In this document: piece after piece, positions 28,513 to 37,591 of the stretch
Layout: the number at the start of each line of letters is the position of its first letter
How positions within the stretch are numbered: position 1 is the first letter of the stretch
Origin: Ignatzschineria ureiclastica
Lineage (GTDB): Bacteria > Pseudomonadota > Gammaproteobacteria > Cardiobacteriales > Wohlfahrtiimonadaceae
Reading direction: 5' to 3'
NCBI RefSeq assembly: GCF_003121845.1
Contig: NZ_QEWQ01000001.1
Location: 124,001 to 188,000 of the forward strand
DNA length: 64,000 nucleotides
The notes under the pieces: generated by a model
Databases searched by the model: none
What the model saw: the letters and a program-made list of their open reading frames with translations, nothing else
What the model was told of the DNA's origin: nothing
Translations under genes and position numbers: made by a program

Positions 28513-29982
28513 ATGGAATCGTTGAAACCCGTCAAACCTATTCCCGGCCTGATCGCGCTCGGAATTACCCTTGTTATTTGGTTTATTATCCCGCCACCGG
28601 AAGGTGTTCAAGAGAATGCTTGGCATCTACTTGCGCTCTTTATCGGAACAATTGCGGCCATCATTGGTAAAGCCCTTCCTATCGGTGCTATTTCAATTAT
28701 TGCGATTGCAACCGTCGCAGTCACTCAAGTGACCAATCCCGGCAATGCGAAAGCCGCTCTTGATGATGCTCTAAGTGGTTTTTCAAATAACCTTATTTGG
28801 TTAATCGGGATTTCCATGATTATCTCTATCAGTATTACCAAAACAGGATTAGGAGCTCGTATTGGTTATTGGCTCATCTCGCTCTTTGGTAAGAGAACTC
28901 TCGGAATTGCATATTCCCTCACCTTCTCTGAGCTTATTTTAGCGCCAGTCACCCCCAGTAATACAGCTCGTGGTGGTGGAATCATTCATCCGATTATGCG
29001 CTCTATTGCCACAAGCTTTAACTCTATGCCTGATGATCATGCATCCTCCAAAAAAATGGGGAGATTCCTAGCACTAGTCAACTACAATACGAACCCGATC
29101 ACCTCAGCGATGTTCATTACGGCAACGGCTCCTAACCCTATGATCGTTAATTTAATCGCAGAAGGTTTGGGTTCAGAATTTCGTTTAAGCTGGAGTGCGT
29201 GGGCTATTGCTGCAGCTGTTCCTGGAATTCTCTCGCTTATTATTATGCCGTTAGTGATCTATTTCATCTGCCCGCCTGAAATTAAGAAAACACCTAATGC
29301 GCCTGAACTTGCCCGTGCAGAGCTCAAAAAATTAGGTAAATTCTCATTAGCAGAAAAAATTACCACAGGAGTATTTATTCTCTTGCTCTTAATGTGGGCT
29401 GAAGTACCTGATCTTCTCTTTGGTTTCCCGATTAATGCAACGACTGCAGCTTTCATCGGGCTTGCAATTCTACTTCTCACCGGTGTTCTGACTTGGGATG
29501 AGGCGCTTAAACATAAAAGTGCTTGGGATACCGTTGTTTGGTTCTCCGCGCTCATTATGATGGCTACCTTCCTTGGTAAACTTGGTCTTATCAAATGGCT
29601 TGCGGGTGCGGTGAGTAGCAGTATTGACGTCCTTGGTTTTGGCTGGATTATTTCAATGCTCATCCTTGTGCTTGTATATGTTTATACACATTACTTCTTC
29701 GCAAGTACCACAGCACATATTACCGCGATGTTTGCCGCTTTCTTAGCAGCAGGTGTCGCACTCGGAGCTCCACCGATGCTATTAGCCCTCACCTTAGCAT
29801 TCTCCTCATCACTGATGATGTCATTAACTCACTATGCAACCGGTACTGCTCCCATTATCTTCGGTTCAAATTACGCAACTTTAGGCGAATGGTGGAGAGT
29901 TGGATTTGTCATGAGTGTCGTCAACCTTGCCATCTGGTTCTACGTCGGTGGTATGTGGTGGAAAATGCTTGGTTATTGGTAG
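28513..29982 (+). CDS. DASS-family anion transporter (CitT/TtdT/SodiT-like)
   Basis: A divalent-anion:sodium symporter or dicarboxylate antiporter of the inner membrane, 489 residues with about 12 hydrophobic segments. It shows LAPVTPSNTARGGGIIHPIMRSIA and ATAPNPMIVNLIAEG, which correspond to the two SNT-type substrate/sodium motifs of the family, and STTAHITAMFAAFLAAG in the second repeat. Similarity is greatest to CitT, TtdT and plastid-type 2-oxoglutarate/malate translocators; the actual substrate (citrate, tartrate, 2-oxoglutarate or malate) cannot be read from sequence. The ATG at 28513 has an excellent AAAGGAGAT before it. It stands alone, with its own terminator and a candidate operator upstream. 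Confidence 0.9.
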   Translation: MESLKPVKPIPGLIALGITLVIWFIIPPPEGVQENAWHLLALFIGTIAAIIGKALPIGAISIIAIATVAVTQVTNPGNAKAALDDALSGFSNNLIWLIGISMIISISITKTGLGARIGYWLISLFGKRTLGIAYSLTFSELILAPVTPSNTARGGGIIHPIMRSIATSFNSMPDDHASSKKMGRFLALVNYNTNPITSAMFITATAPNPMIVNLIAEGLGSEFRLSWSAWAIAAAVPGILSLIIMPLVIYFICPPEIKKTPNAPELARAELKKLGKFSLAEKITTGVFILLLLMWAEVPDLLFGFPINATTAAFIGLAILLLTGVLTWDEALKHKSAWDTVVWFSALIMMATFLGKLGLIKWLAGAVSSSIDVLGFGWIISMLILVLVYVYTHYFFASTTAHITAMFAAFLAAGVALGAPPMLLALTLAFSSSLMMSLTHYATGTAPIIFGSNYATLGEWWRVGFVMSVVNLAIWFYVGGMWWKMLGYW

Positions 29983-30070
29983 ACAGAAGAGAAACATCCT
30001 TTCTACTCAAAAATAACTAGATAACATATTCAATATGATGCCATATATACTGATATATGGCAGAGATACA

Positions 30071-30119
30071 AAAACCGGCGATCTTTAAAGAATAACCTTT
30101 TGAGATTGCCGGTTTTCTT
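30071..30119 (+). terminator. Rho-independent terminator after the DASS transporter gene
   Basis: A 14-bp stem AAAACCGGCGATCT / AGATTGCCGGTTTT (one G-U pair) with an 18-nt loop; TTTT in the 3' arm is followed by CTTA. Confidence 0.8.
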
Positions 30120-30188
30120 ATGTCAGAACTGAATCAATCACTCAAACGATATCGATTACACGAATGATTATTCATAGATTCAAAACAT

Positions 30189-30363
30189 TATAGTAGATTT
30201 GATTTAAGAAAAATGGTTTTTCAATAGCTATTGTAGGATTTTTAAAAGAACATAAACCCTGACTCACCAACACTTGCAAGATGCCGGATAGAACAGTATC
30301 CTTGCCTCGATCAGCCGATGCGCCGGCATTTGAATAGGCTTATTTTGAACCGATATTACTATA
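30189..30363 (-). mobile_element. MITE-like dispersed repeat, copy C
   Basis: 175 bp, inverted relative to copies A and B. On the plus strand it starts TATAGTAGATTTGATTTAAG and ends with the complement of TATAGTAATATCGGTTCAAA. It has a perfect central ATGCCGG / CCGGCAT pairing. Its right-hand TIR overlaps the last codon of ung and provides the ung TAG stop. Confidence 0.88.
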
Positions 30364-31039
30364 ATTGCCATTCAATGGGTTCTTTACCTTGTGCTACTAA
30401 ATAGGCATTCGTTTGAGAGAAAGGACGAGAACCTAAAAAACCTCGGTAAGCCGATAGTGGCGAGGGATGTGCACTTTCTAATATCAGATGTTTAGATCGA
30501 TCAATCTTAGCCCCTTTCTTCTGCGCATGACTGCCCCAAAGAATAAACACAAGATTTTCACAATTCATCGCTAAATAATCGATGACTGCCGAAGTAAACT
30601 GTTCCCAACCGATCAATGCATGAGAATGAGCCTTCCCCTCTTCCACTGTCAATACTGTATTCAATAAAAATACCCCCTGCTCGCTCCAAGCGGTCAAATC
30701 CCCTTCTTGAGGAATTTTAAACCCCGGGATATCAGTCGCTAATTCTTGATAAATATTTCGAAGAGAGGGCGGGATTTTAACGCCTTGATGGACAGAAAAG
30801 GCTAAACCATGCGCCTGCCCAAAGCCATGATAGGGATCTTGCCCTAGGATCACCACTTTGATCTTATTCGGCGCACAGTGAAAAGCACTGAAAATATCCT
30901 CTAAAGGAGGAAAAACGCTGATGCCCTTCTCTAGCGAATGCGCAATTCCCGATTTTATCTTGTCAAAATAAGGCTTTGCCATCTCATTTTTGATAAAATC
31001 AATCCAATTCGGATCAATATTTGTTAAATCAAACTCCAC
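30359..31039 (-). CDS. ung: Uracil-DNA glycosylase
   Basis: Family 1 UDG, removing uracil from DNA in base-excision repair. The 226 residues contain the water-activating loop GQDPYHG (66-72, Asp68), the LVFILWGSHAQKKG strand, and the minor-groove loop HPSPLSAYRGFLGSRPFSQ (from His191). All catalytic residues are present. The C-terminus ends EWQL, shorter than in E. coli. The TAG stop lies in the terminal inverted repeat of repeat copy C, so the original end may have been trimmed by the insertion. It is divergent from crcB. Confidence 0.97.
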   Translation of the reverse strand: MEFDLTNIDPNWIDFIKNEMAKPYFDKIKSGIAHSLEKGISVFPPLEDIFSAFHCAPNKIKVVILGQDPYHGFGQAHGLAFSVHQGVKIPPSLRNIYQELATDIPGFKIPQEGDLTAWSEQGVFLLNTVLTVEEGKAHSHALIGWEQFTSAVIDYLAMNCENLVFILWGSHAQKKGAKIDRSKHLILESAHPSPLSAYRGFLGSRPFSQTNAYLVAQGKEPIEWQL

Positions 31040-31115
31040 AAATACTCCTTATAGTTACGATACAAACCTTTTTCATACCTCTAAATTGACCTCATTGTAA
31101 TCAAGGAAGATTAAT

Positions 31116-31502
31116 ATGCCAAACATCATTCAAAATCTCCTACTCGTCATGTTCGGTGCTTCCCTTGGAGGTGGCTGTCGTTATCTTTTCACCCTCATTG
31201 AAACAAAGCTCACAACCCCTATTCAAATCTCAACATTACTCGTCAATATTATCGGCGGATTATTGGCAGGTCTTATTGCCGGTTACTTATTGCAAAAACC
31301 GGATCAAACAATTCGTCTATTTCTCATTGTCGGATTTTGTGGGGGATTGACAACCTTCTCTAGCTTCTCACTTGAGGCAATGAATCTACTGCAAAATCGC
31401 GCTTATCTCTATGCATTTTTGCTGATATTACTCCATTTTGTGGGAGCCATTAGCGCGACTTTTGCGGGCTTTACCTTAATGCAACGTATTATACTTCATT
31501 GA
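31116..31502 (+). CDS. crcB: Fluoride exporter CrcB/Fluc
   Basis: A small dual-topology fluoride channel of the inner membrane, 128 residues and four TM helices. Signature segments are GASLGGGCRYLF, the helix-break NIIGGLLAGL (conserved Asn) and GFCGGLTTFSSFSLEA with the Phe-box and Ser/Thr track. A single-gene homodimeric form is implied, as there is no paired second copy. The upstream 76 bp does not contain a recognisable fluoride riboswitch. AAGGAAG precedes the ATG. The gene is followed by repeat copy D. Confidence 0.95.
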   Translation: MPNIIQNLLLVMFGASLGGGCRYLFTLIETKLTTPIQISTLLVNIIGGLLAGLIAGYLLQKPDQTIRLFLIVGFCGGLTTFSSFSLEAMNLLQNRAYLYAFLLILLHFVGAISATFAGFTLMQRIILH

Positions 31503-31515
31503 TCTCACTATAATG

Positions 31516-31688
31516 TGTAGTAAATTTTGTTTAAAAAATAGTTTTTAAACAAATAGTATGAGGTTTTAAAAAGAACATAAAATCTTACTAAACAACGCTT
31601 GCAAGATGCCGGATAGAATGGCTTCCTTGCTTATTACAGCCGATGCGCCGGCATTTCAATAAGCTTATTTTGAACCGATATTACTATA
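31516..31688 (-). mobile_element. MITE-like dispersed repeat, copy D
   Basis: 173 bp in the same orientation as copy C. One border is TGTAG instead of TATAG; the other reads TATAGTAATATCGGTTCAAA on the minus strand. The central ATGCCGG / CCGGCAT pairing is perfect. It lies 14 bp after the crcB stop and before the ychF terminator. Confidence 0.85.
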
Positions 31689-31732
31689 AATAAGCCCTCT
31701 TTGAGTCAATCTTACAGTATTCATTTCAGACC

Positions 31733-31769
31733 CTATAAAAAATCACTGCCCTTTTAAAGAGCAGTGATT
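31733..31769 (-). terminator. Terminator of the rplY-pth-ychF operon
   Basis: On the minus strand, AATCACTGC / GCAGTGATT forms a 9-bp stem, extended by further inner pairs, followed by TTTTTATAG. Confidence 0.88.
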
Positions 31770-31817
31770 CATTAAAACAAGATCGTCATCACTAAAATAT
31801 CAATGCGTGAATCAAAC

Positions 31818-32912
31818 TTATACATTGAAACGGAAATGAATAATATCGCCATCCTGGACAATATACTCTTTTCCTTCTAAGCGCATTTTACCTTTCTCTT
31901 TAGCACCATTTTCACCACCGAACTCAACAAAGTCATTATAAGCAATCACTTCTGCTCGAATAAAACCACGTTCAAAATCGGTATGAATAACGCCGGCGGC
32001 TTGAGGTGCAGTAGAGCCTTTTTTGATTGTCCAAGCACGAACTTCTTTAACACCCGCGGTGAAATAAGTTTCTAAATTTAAAAGCTGATAGCCCCCACGA
32101 ATAACGCGGTTTAATCCTGGCTCCTCAAATCCCATATCCGCTAAGAACATCTCTTTATCTTCTTCATCTAATTGAGAAATCTCTGCTTCAATTGCCGCAC
32201 AGATTGGCACCACAAATGAATTCTCTTCTGCTGCATACGCTTCTACAGCATCCAGTAACGGATTATTCTCAAACCCATCTTCATTCACATTGGCAATATA
32301 CATCACCGGTTTTAATGTCAAGAAATGGAAATCCCGGAGCAACAATTTCTCTTCTGCATCTAAGCCTAATGAACGAAGACTTTTCGCTTCATTCAGAACA
32401 GGTAATGCTTTATTTTTTAACAGCTCAACTTGTGCAATCGCAGTTTTATCGCCACCTTTCGCAATACGCTCAAGGCGCTGAACACCTTTCTCAGCACTTG
32501 CTAAATCCGCAAGCGCTAATTCTGTATTGATTACTTCAATATCATCAATAGGATTAATTTGCCCTGAAACATGCACAATATCATCATTCTCAAAACAACG
32601 AACCACATGAGCAATGGCATCCGTTTCACGAATATTCGCTAAGAATTGATTCCCTAAACCTTCCCCTTTTGAAGCACCTGCAACTAAGCCTGCAATATCT
32701 ACAAAGTCGATATAGGTTTGTTGCACACGCTCAGGATTCACGATTTTAACAAGGGGTGCTAACCGCTCATCAGGGACATTAACACGACCGACATTCGGTT
32801 CAATAGTACAAAATGGATAGTTTGCCGCATCAATTCCCGCATTGGTTAATGCGTTAAAAAGTGTTGATTTACCAACATTCGGAAGACCTACAATTCCACA
32901 CTGAATAGCCAT
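31818..32912 (-). CDS. ychF: Redox-responsive ATPase YchF/EngD
   Basis: A 364-residue Obg-related P-loop protein that prefers ATP and associates with ribosomes. Walker [10 protein letters not shown] is at residues 9-17, the G3-like [16 protein letters not shown] follows near 68, and the C-terminal TGS domain ends in [23 protein letters not shown] lies before the ATG. It is the last gene of rplY-pth-ychF; the pth-ychF pairing with an 18-nt gap is conserved across proteobacteria and indicates a translation-linked role. Confidence 0.97.
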   Translation of the reverse strand: MAIQCGIVGLPNVGKSTLFNALTNAGIDAANYPFCTIEPNVGRVNVPDERLAPLVKIVNPERVQQTYIDFVDIAGLVAGASKGEGLGNQFLANIRETDAIAHVVRCFENDDIVHVSGQINPIDDIEVINTELALADLASAEKGVQRLERIAKGGDKTAIAQVELLKNKALPVLNEAKSLRSLGLDAEEKLLLRDFHFLTLKPVMYIANVNEDGFENNPLLDAVEAYAAEENSFVVPICAAIEAEISQLDEEDKEMFLADMGFEEPGLNRVIRGGYQLLNLETYFTAGVKEVRAWTIKKGSTAPQAAGVIHTDFERGFIRAEVIAYNDFVEFGGENGAKEKGKMRLEGKEYIVQDGDIIHFRFNV

Positions 32913-32930
32913 ACAAGATTCCTTTAAAAT

Positions 32931-33491
32931 TTATTGACGATGAAGCTCATTCATCGCTTTTTCATATTCACCTGTCACGAATTGAGGCAAGACACTTCGC
33001 GCTGCATCAATCGATCTAAAAATAGCATTCTCATCTGCCTCAGGTGTCTTTGCTAATACATATCCCGATACTTGAGAAGCATGCCCCGGATGACCGATAC
33101 CGATCCGAAGCCGCATAAAATCTTTTGATCCTAAGAGTGCCATAATACTTTTAAGACCATTATGTCCCCCATGACCGCCCCCTTTTTTAAAGCGCGCAGT
33201 TCCGGGCTGTAGATCTAACTCATCATGAACCACCAAGATCTCTTCTGGCAAAATCTTATAAAAAAGTGCCAGTGCTACTACCGATTCCCCACTTTTATTC
33301 ATAAAAGTTTCCGGCATTAAAAGATGTACCTTTTGTGTACCAAAAAGTTGTTCGCCCACTAATCCTTTAAAACGATTATTGAGCGCTAGGGGGCTATTTC
33401 TAATACTATCAATAAACCAAAAACCCGCATTATGGCGGGTTCTTGCATATTGAAGCCCTGGATTACCAAGGCCTACAATCATTTTTATCAT
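32931..33491 (-). CDS. pth: Peptidyl-tRNA hydrolase
   Basis: Releases peptides from prematurely dissociated peptidyl-tRNA. The 186 residues show VGLGNPGLQYARTRHNAGFW with the catalytic His20, METFMNKSG-type loop (PETFMNKSGES) and VVHDELDLQPG with the assisting Asp near 90, plus KGGGHGGHNGLKS. An internal ATG nine bases downstream (giving MIVGLGNPG) is an alternative start. It lies between rplY and ychF, the standard operon context. Confidence 0.97.
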   Translation of the reverse strand: MIKMIVGLGNPGLQYARTRHNAGFWFIDSIRNSPLALNNRFKGLVGEQLFGTQKVHLLMPETFMNKSGESVVALALFYKILPEEILVVHDELDLQPGTARFKKGGGHGGHNGLKSIMALLGSKDFMRLRIGIGHPGHASQVSGYVLAKTPEADENAIFRSIDAARSVLPQFVTGEYEKAMNELHRQ

Positions 33492-33573
33492 ACTGAAATA
33501 CTCAAGTTATGAGAGACAGTGAAGCGATACCCATTAGTGATAATACTAATTAAATATCGCAACGTCTCTAAAA

Positions 33574-34233
33574 TTACTCTTTATCTTCAGCTTCTTCTTC
33601 AGCTGCAGCTTCTTCAGTTGCTTCACCCTCTTCTGCATCTGTCTCTTCAGTTGCAACACGAGGTTCAACGATTGCAACAACAGGTTGATCGTTCATTTCA
33701 TCTTCATTCATGATGTTCACGAATTCAACACCTGGAATAGCAGGAATGTCAGAGATCATGATGTGTTCACCGATATCAAGATCAGCAATATCCACTTGGA
33801 TTGCATGTGGAAGATCTTTTGGTAAACATGATACTGCAAGTGTTGCTTCATGAAGAAGAACGATACCGCCGTGAACAACACCTTTCGCTTTCTCGTCATT
33901 GATTAATTCAACAGGAATATCAACTACGATAGCTTCGTTTGCACGAACGCGGAAGAAGTCTAAATGGGTAATGATTGGCTTGTATGGGTGACGTTGAACA
34001 TCACGTAAAATTACAGCTTCATCTTTACCATCTACTTTCAATGTTAAAATTGATGTGTAGATATCTGCATGACGGAAGTTTTTTAATACCGCATTGTGAT
34101 TTAACACTAAGCTTACTGCATCTTTATCTGCACCGTAAACGATTGCAGGAATATTACCTTCGCGACGTAGGCGGCGGCTCGCACCTTTACCCATATCTGA
34201 ACGAACGGTAGCTTCAAAAATAAAATCTGACAT
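33574..34233 (-). CDS. rplY: 50S ribosomal protein L25, long CTC form
   Basis: The 5S rRNA-binding protein of the large subunit. Residues 1-95 form the L25 domain (GKGASRRLRREGNIPAIVYG near the N-terminus). Residues about 100-190 form the TL5/CTC C-terminal domain (VHGGIVLLHEATLAVSCLP), and the tail is strongly acidic (Glu/Ala repeats). At 219 residues it is the long version, unlike the 94-residue E. coli protein. The start at 34233 is used because GGAG precedes it; the frame could extend four codons further. It has a good promoter and a leader with an 8-bp dyad, discussed separately. Confidence 0.95.
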   Translation of the reverse strand: MSDFIFEATVRSDMGKGASRRLRREGNIPAIVYGADKDAVSLVLNHNAVLKNFRHADIYTSILTLKVDGKDEAVILRDVQRHPYKPIITHLDFFRVRANEAIVVDIPVELINDEKAKGVVHGGIVLLHEATLAVSCLPKDLPHAIQVDIADLDIGEHIMISDIPAIPGVEFVNIMNEDEMNDQPVVAIVEPRVATEETDAEEGEATEEAAAEEEAEDKE

Positions 34234-34265
34234 TGGTAACTCCAATAATATATTGTTTAAAATGC

Positions 34266-34289
34266 GTTACAACCGCGACCAGTTGTAAC
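34266..34289 (-). promoter_or_regulatory. Inverted repeat in the rplY leader
   Basis: GTTACAAC and GTTGTAAC form a perfect 8-bp stem around an 8-nt loop, located between the putative promoter and the start codon. It lies in transcribed leader, so an RNA hairpin for autogenous control by L25 is conceivable; this is inference. Confidence 0.5.
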
Positions 34290-34302
34290 AGTCAAGCTCG
34301 TG

Positions 34303-34331
34303 ATTATACGGCGATTACACTTCATTTGCAA
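34303..34331 (-). promoter_or_regulatory. Putative sigma-70 promoter of rplY-pth-ychF
   Basis: On the minus strand TTGCAA (34331-34326) is followed after exactly 17 nt by a perfect TATAAT (34308-34303). The -35 box lies within the last codons of parC. Confidence 0.7.
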
Positions 34332-36558
34332 TGCTTATCGCTTTTAACCGCAAATTAAGACGTAACTCTTTTCCTCGTTTCCCTCGCTCATCAATCAGTA
34401 ATGCCCACTCTTCCGGCATTAACTTGAAGCGACGCTTACCATATTCAACCTCTAGCGTATCCTCTTTTGAGATCACCAAAATGCCTACAAGAGAATCCTG
34501 TTTTGCTTTAAATTGCGCACCTGGAATCGCGATCAATTGATTACCTTTCCCTTTTGCTAAGACAGGTAACTCTGATAATGGCACCACCAAAAAACGACCT
34601 TGCTCACTTACTACAATCGCCCATTGATCGGCAATACTCTCAATTTTACGGGGTGGCAAAAGGGTTGCACCGCCAAGATTAACCGTTACTTTTCCGGCTT
34701 TCTGCCGCGTTATAAATTCACTATATTGTGCAATAAAACCATAACCATTTGAAGCAGCTAACAGATAGTGACTATCCTCTTTATCTAAAATGATATGCTC
34801 AATTTTGGCATCATCGGCAAGATTAATTCTTGTAGTAATGGGCTCCCCAGCGGTTCTTGCCGTCGGTAATGTATGTGCCGGTGTACTGAACGTTCTTCCG
34901 GTACTATCAAAGAGGACTAATTGCTGATTATTACGACCGATGCAAGAGGTAAGATAACCATCGCCCGTTTTGTAATTGAGCGCTTCAGGATCGATATCAA
35001 GACTCTTTGCGGCACGCACCCAACCCATTTTAGAGATCACCACCATTACTGGTTCATTCGATACTAATGCCGATTCATCAATCGCTTCAGCGGCTTCTCG
35101 CTCCACTACTTTGGACCGGCGATCATCTCCATACTTTTCAGAATCTTCCATCACTTCTCGCTTGATCAGATCATTGATCATCTCAGGGCTTGCAAGATGT
35201 GCCAGGATATCATTGAGTTTCGCTCGAAGATCAGATTCTTCTCCTTTGAGCTTCATCTCTTCAAGTTTAGCAAGTTGACGTAATTTAGTTTCTAAAATGT
35301 AATCTGCTTGCATCTCGCTTAAATTAAAGCGCGCCATCAATTCTGCTTTTGGCTCATCTTCAAAGCGAATAATTCGAATCACTTCATCAAGATTTAAAAA
35401 GGCAATTAGCAAACCTTCTAAGAGATGTAATCGTTTTTCGATCTTATTTTTGTGGAATGTCAAACGCTTAATAACCGTATCTCTACGGAACTCAATCCAT
35501 TCCAAAAGAATCTGGTTGAGAGATTTCACTTTCGGTTTCAGATCAAGGCCGATCATATTCAGATTCACGCGGAATGATTTTTCAAGCTCGGTCGTAGCAA
35601 AGAGATGATTCATGACCATCTCCACATCAACACGATTCGATTTTGGCATCAAGACGATCCGCACCGGCTCATTATGATCAGACTCATCCCGAATATCTTC
35701 GATCATTGGCAATTTCTTAGCCTGCATCTGCGCGGCAATATCTTGCTGAATCTTTTCCCCTGAAACTTGATACGGTAATTCATAGATCACAATCGCATCA
35801 TTCTCGCGGCGATAACGTGCACGCACTTTGACAGAACCACGCCCCTTCTCATAAATAGAGAGTAGCTCCGCTTTAGGCGTAATAATCTCACCGCCTGTAG
35901 GATAATCGGGTGCTGGAATAATCTTCGTTAATTGGGCAAGGGATAATGTGGGTTCATCAATGAGTGCACAGACACCTTGTGCGACTTCCCGCAGATTATG
36001 AGGGGGAATATCGGTTGCCATCCCTACCGCGATCCCTGTTCCTCCATTTAAGAGGATATTCGGCAAACGTGCTGGTAATAGCTTGGGCTCTTCAAGTGAA
36101 CCATCGAAATTAGGGATCCATTCAACCGTTCCCTCCCCTAATTCTCGTAATAATGTTTCAGCATATTTAGAGAGTTTTGATTCAGTATAACGCATCGCCG
36201 CAAAGGATTTCGGGTTATCTAACGAACCAAAGTTTCCTTGTCCATCCACTAAAGGATAACGATATGAGAAAGGCTGCGCCATTAAGACCATCGCTTCATA
36301 ACAAGCAATATCGCCATGAGGATGATATTTCCCGAGCACATCTCCGACCGTACGCGCCGATTTTTTGGGCTTAGAGCTGGCATTTAAACCGAGCTCACTC
36401 ATTGCATAGACAATCCGACGCTGTACTGGCTTCAAGCCATCACCGATATAGGGCAATGCTCGATCCATAATCACATACATAGAATAGTTTAGATAAGCCT
36501 CTTCGGCAAATTCAGCCATTGGCCGTACTTCAAAATTGTTATTCGATAACTGACTCAT
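34315..36558 (-). CDS. parC: DNA topoisomerase IV subunit A
   Basis: The breakage-reunion subunit of topoisomerase IV, decatenating daughter chromosomes with ParE. The 747 residues show the winged-helix domain with catalytic Tyr124 in [12 protein letters not shown], the tower and coiled-coil region, and a six-bladed C-terminal beta-pinwheel from about 490. The quinolone-resistance-determining segment reads [12 protein letters not shown]. Residue 84 is Ile (codon at 36307-36309), corresponding to E. coli Ser80, while the Glu84 equivalent is kept. parE is not adjacent. The length matches gammaproteobacterial ParC (about 750), and the [18 protein letters not shown] segment separates it from GyrA. 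Confidence 0.96.
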   Translation of the reverse strand: MSQLSNNNFEVRPMAEFAEEAYLNYSMYVIMDRALPYIGDGLKPVQRRIVYAMSELGLNASSKPKKSARTVGDVLGKYHPHGDIACYEAMVLMAQPFSYRYPLVDGQGNFGSLDNPKSFAAMRYTESKLSKYAETLLRELGEGTVEWIPNFDGSLEEPKLLPARLPNILLNGGTGIAVGMATDIPPHNLREVAQGVCALIDEPTLSLAQLTKIIPAPDYPTGGEIITPKAELLSIYEKGRGSVKVRARYRRENDAIVIYELPYQVSGEKIQQDIAAQMQAKKLPMIEDIRDESDHNEPVRIVLMPKSNRVDVEMVMNHLFATTELEKSFRVNLNMIGLDLKPKVKSLNQILLEWIEFRRDTVIKRLTFHKNKIEKRLHLLEGLLIAFLNLDEVIRIIRFEDEPKAELMARFNLSEMQADYILETKLRQLAKLEEMKLKGEESDLRAKLNDILAHLASPEMINDLIKREVMEDSEKYGDDRRSKVVEREAAEAIDESALVSNEPVMVVISKMGWVRAAKSLDIDPEALNYKTGDGYLTSCIGRNNQQLVLFDSTGRTFSTPAHTLPTARTAGEPITTRINLADDAKIEHIILDKEDSHYLLAASNGYGFIAQYSEFITRQKAGKVTVNLGGATLLPPRKIESIADQWAIVVSEQGRFLVVPLSELPVLAKGKGNQLIAIPGAQFKAKQDSLVGILVISKEDTLEVEYGKRRFKLMPEEWALLIDERGKRGKELRLNLRLKAISIANEV

Positions 36559-36654
36559 ATCTCTCTCATCAATAATCTTTAAAAATACGCAAATAATGCG
36601 TGCTCAGTTGCGTAGATATTGTCAAATTGCATCATAAGCAATAAGCTACAAGCT

Positions 36655-36697
36655 ATAAAACAAAAACCCATCTAAATAACTGATTATATAGATGGGT
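36655..36697 (-). terminator. Terminator after the PCMT-family gene
   Basis: On the minus strand, ACCCATCTA / TAGATGGGT (9 bp, 14-nt loop) is followed by TTTTTGTTTT. It separates the methyltransferase gene from parC, which is on the same strand. Confidence 0.8.
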
Positions 36698-36738
36698 ATC
36701 TATGATGTGCAATTTTATGCGCGCGCAATAAAAAATGC

Positions 36739-37404
36739 CTAAAAGATGAATTGTGGCTGATCTTCAAATCCTACTAAACGCTCTAAGTCTCGTTCTAACA
36801 CTCGCTCTGTGCGGACTTCATTCGCAACTTTAGTAAAAATAGTCACACCCATCGCATTTTCAGGCCCTACTACTGCTAAAATACGCCCCTTTTCATTCAA
36901 TAGAGCATAGTATTCTTCTGGCATTTCTGGCATAGAACCTGTAAAAATAATCGCATCAAAAGTGCCTAGTTTATTATAGAGCGCTTTGATATCGCCTGTT
37001 TGATACTCAATATTGGTAAAACCTAATTCGCGAGTAATGCTTTCAGCAGTGGTGTTAAAGCGTTCAACCAAATCTACGGCAACCACTTCCTTGCCTAAAC
37101 GTGAAGCACAAGCTGCTAGAAAACCGCTACCGGAGCCCACAATTAATACACGTTCATGATCTTGAATCGCAATCTCTTGCAAAAAACGCCCTTCAAACAC
37201 AGGGGACAACATCAGATGATTTTCATCAAGCGGAATACGTGCCTCAGAAAATGCAACGGCTTCATACTCTTTCGGTACAAATTGATTACGGGAAACCGTA
37301 TCAAAAACATCTAATACTCGCTGATTCAAAATGTTCCAAGGTCTTAACATCTGTTGAATCATATTGGTTCGAGCTTGTTGGATTTTCAGTTCGTTATCTA
37401 ACAT
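36739..37404 (-). CDS. PCMT-family (protein-L-isoaspartate) O-methyltransferase
   Basis: A 221-residue class I methyltransferase of the Pcm family. The N-terminus QARTNMIQQMLRPWNILNQRVLDVF is typical of the proteobacterial subgroup often found near tolC and rhodanese genes. The SAM loop reads VLIVGSGSGFLAA instead of the VLEIGTGSGY of canonical Pcm, and the substrate segment MLSPVFEGRFLQ also differs from the SMPHMVA-type motif. Repair of isoaspartyl residues is therefore assumed from family membership only. A strong AAGGTGG precedes the ATG. It is divergent from glyA and has its own terminator. Confidence 0.85.
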   Translation of the reverse strand: MLDNELKIQQARTNMIQQMLRPWNILNQRVLDVFDTVSRNQFVPKEYEAVAFSEARIPLDENHLMLSPVFEGRFLQEIAIQDHERVLIVGSGSGFLAACASRLGKEVVAVDLVERFNTTAESITRELGFTNIEYQTGDIKALYNKLGTFDAIIFTGSMPEMPEEYYALLNEKGRILAVVGPENAMGVTIFTKVANEVRTERVLERDLERLVGFEDQPQFIF

Positions 37405-37591
37405 TTTTCCACCTTTTCACAGCCTTTTAAAGCAATTGGGTACAATATCTAAATTGGAATGATTGTAACATAATACCACTATTCAAAAATGGGTTGAAAT
37501 TATTAAACAAGAACTCTTGCAAGGAAATTACAGAAAAACTACACTAACAGAGCACCACTCTCTTATTCTTCAATTTCTAAGGAATAGATAC

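Noticed and set aside
31040-31115. Possible fluoride riboswitch upstream of crcB
   Set aside because: The 76-bp gap lacks the conserved pseudoknot elements of the fluoride aptamer.
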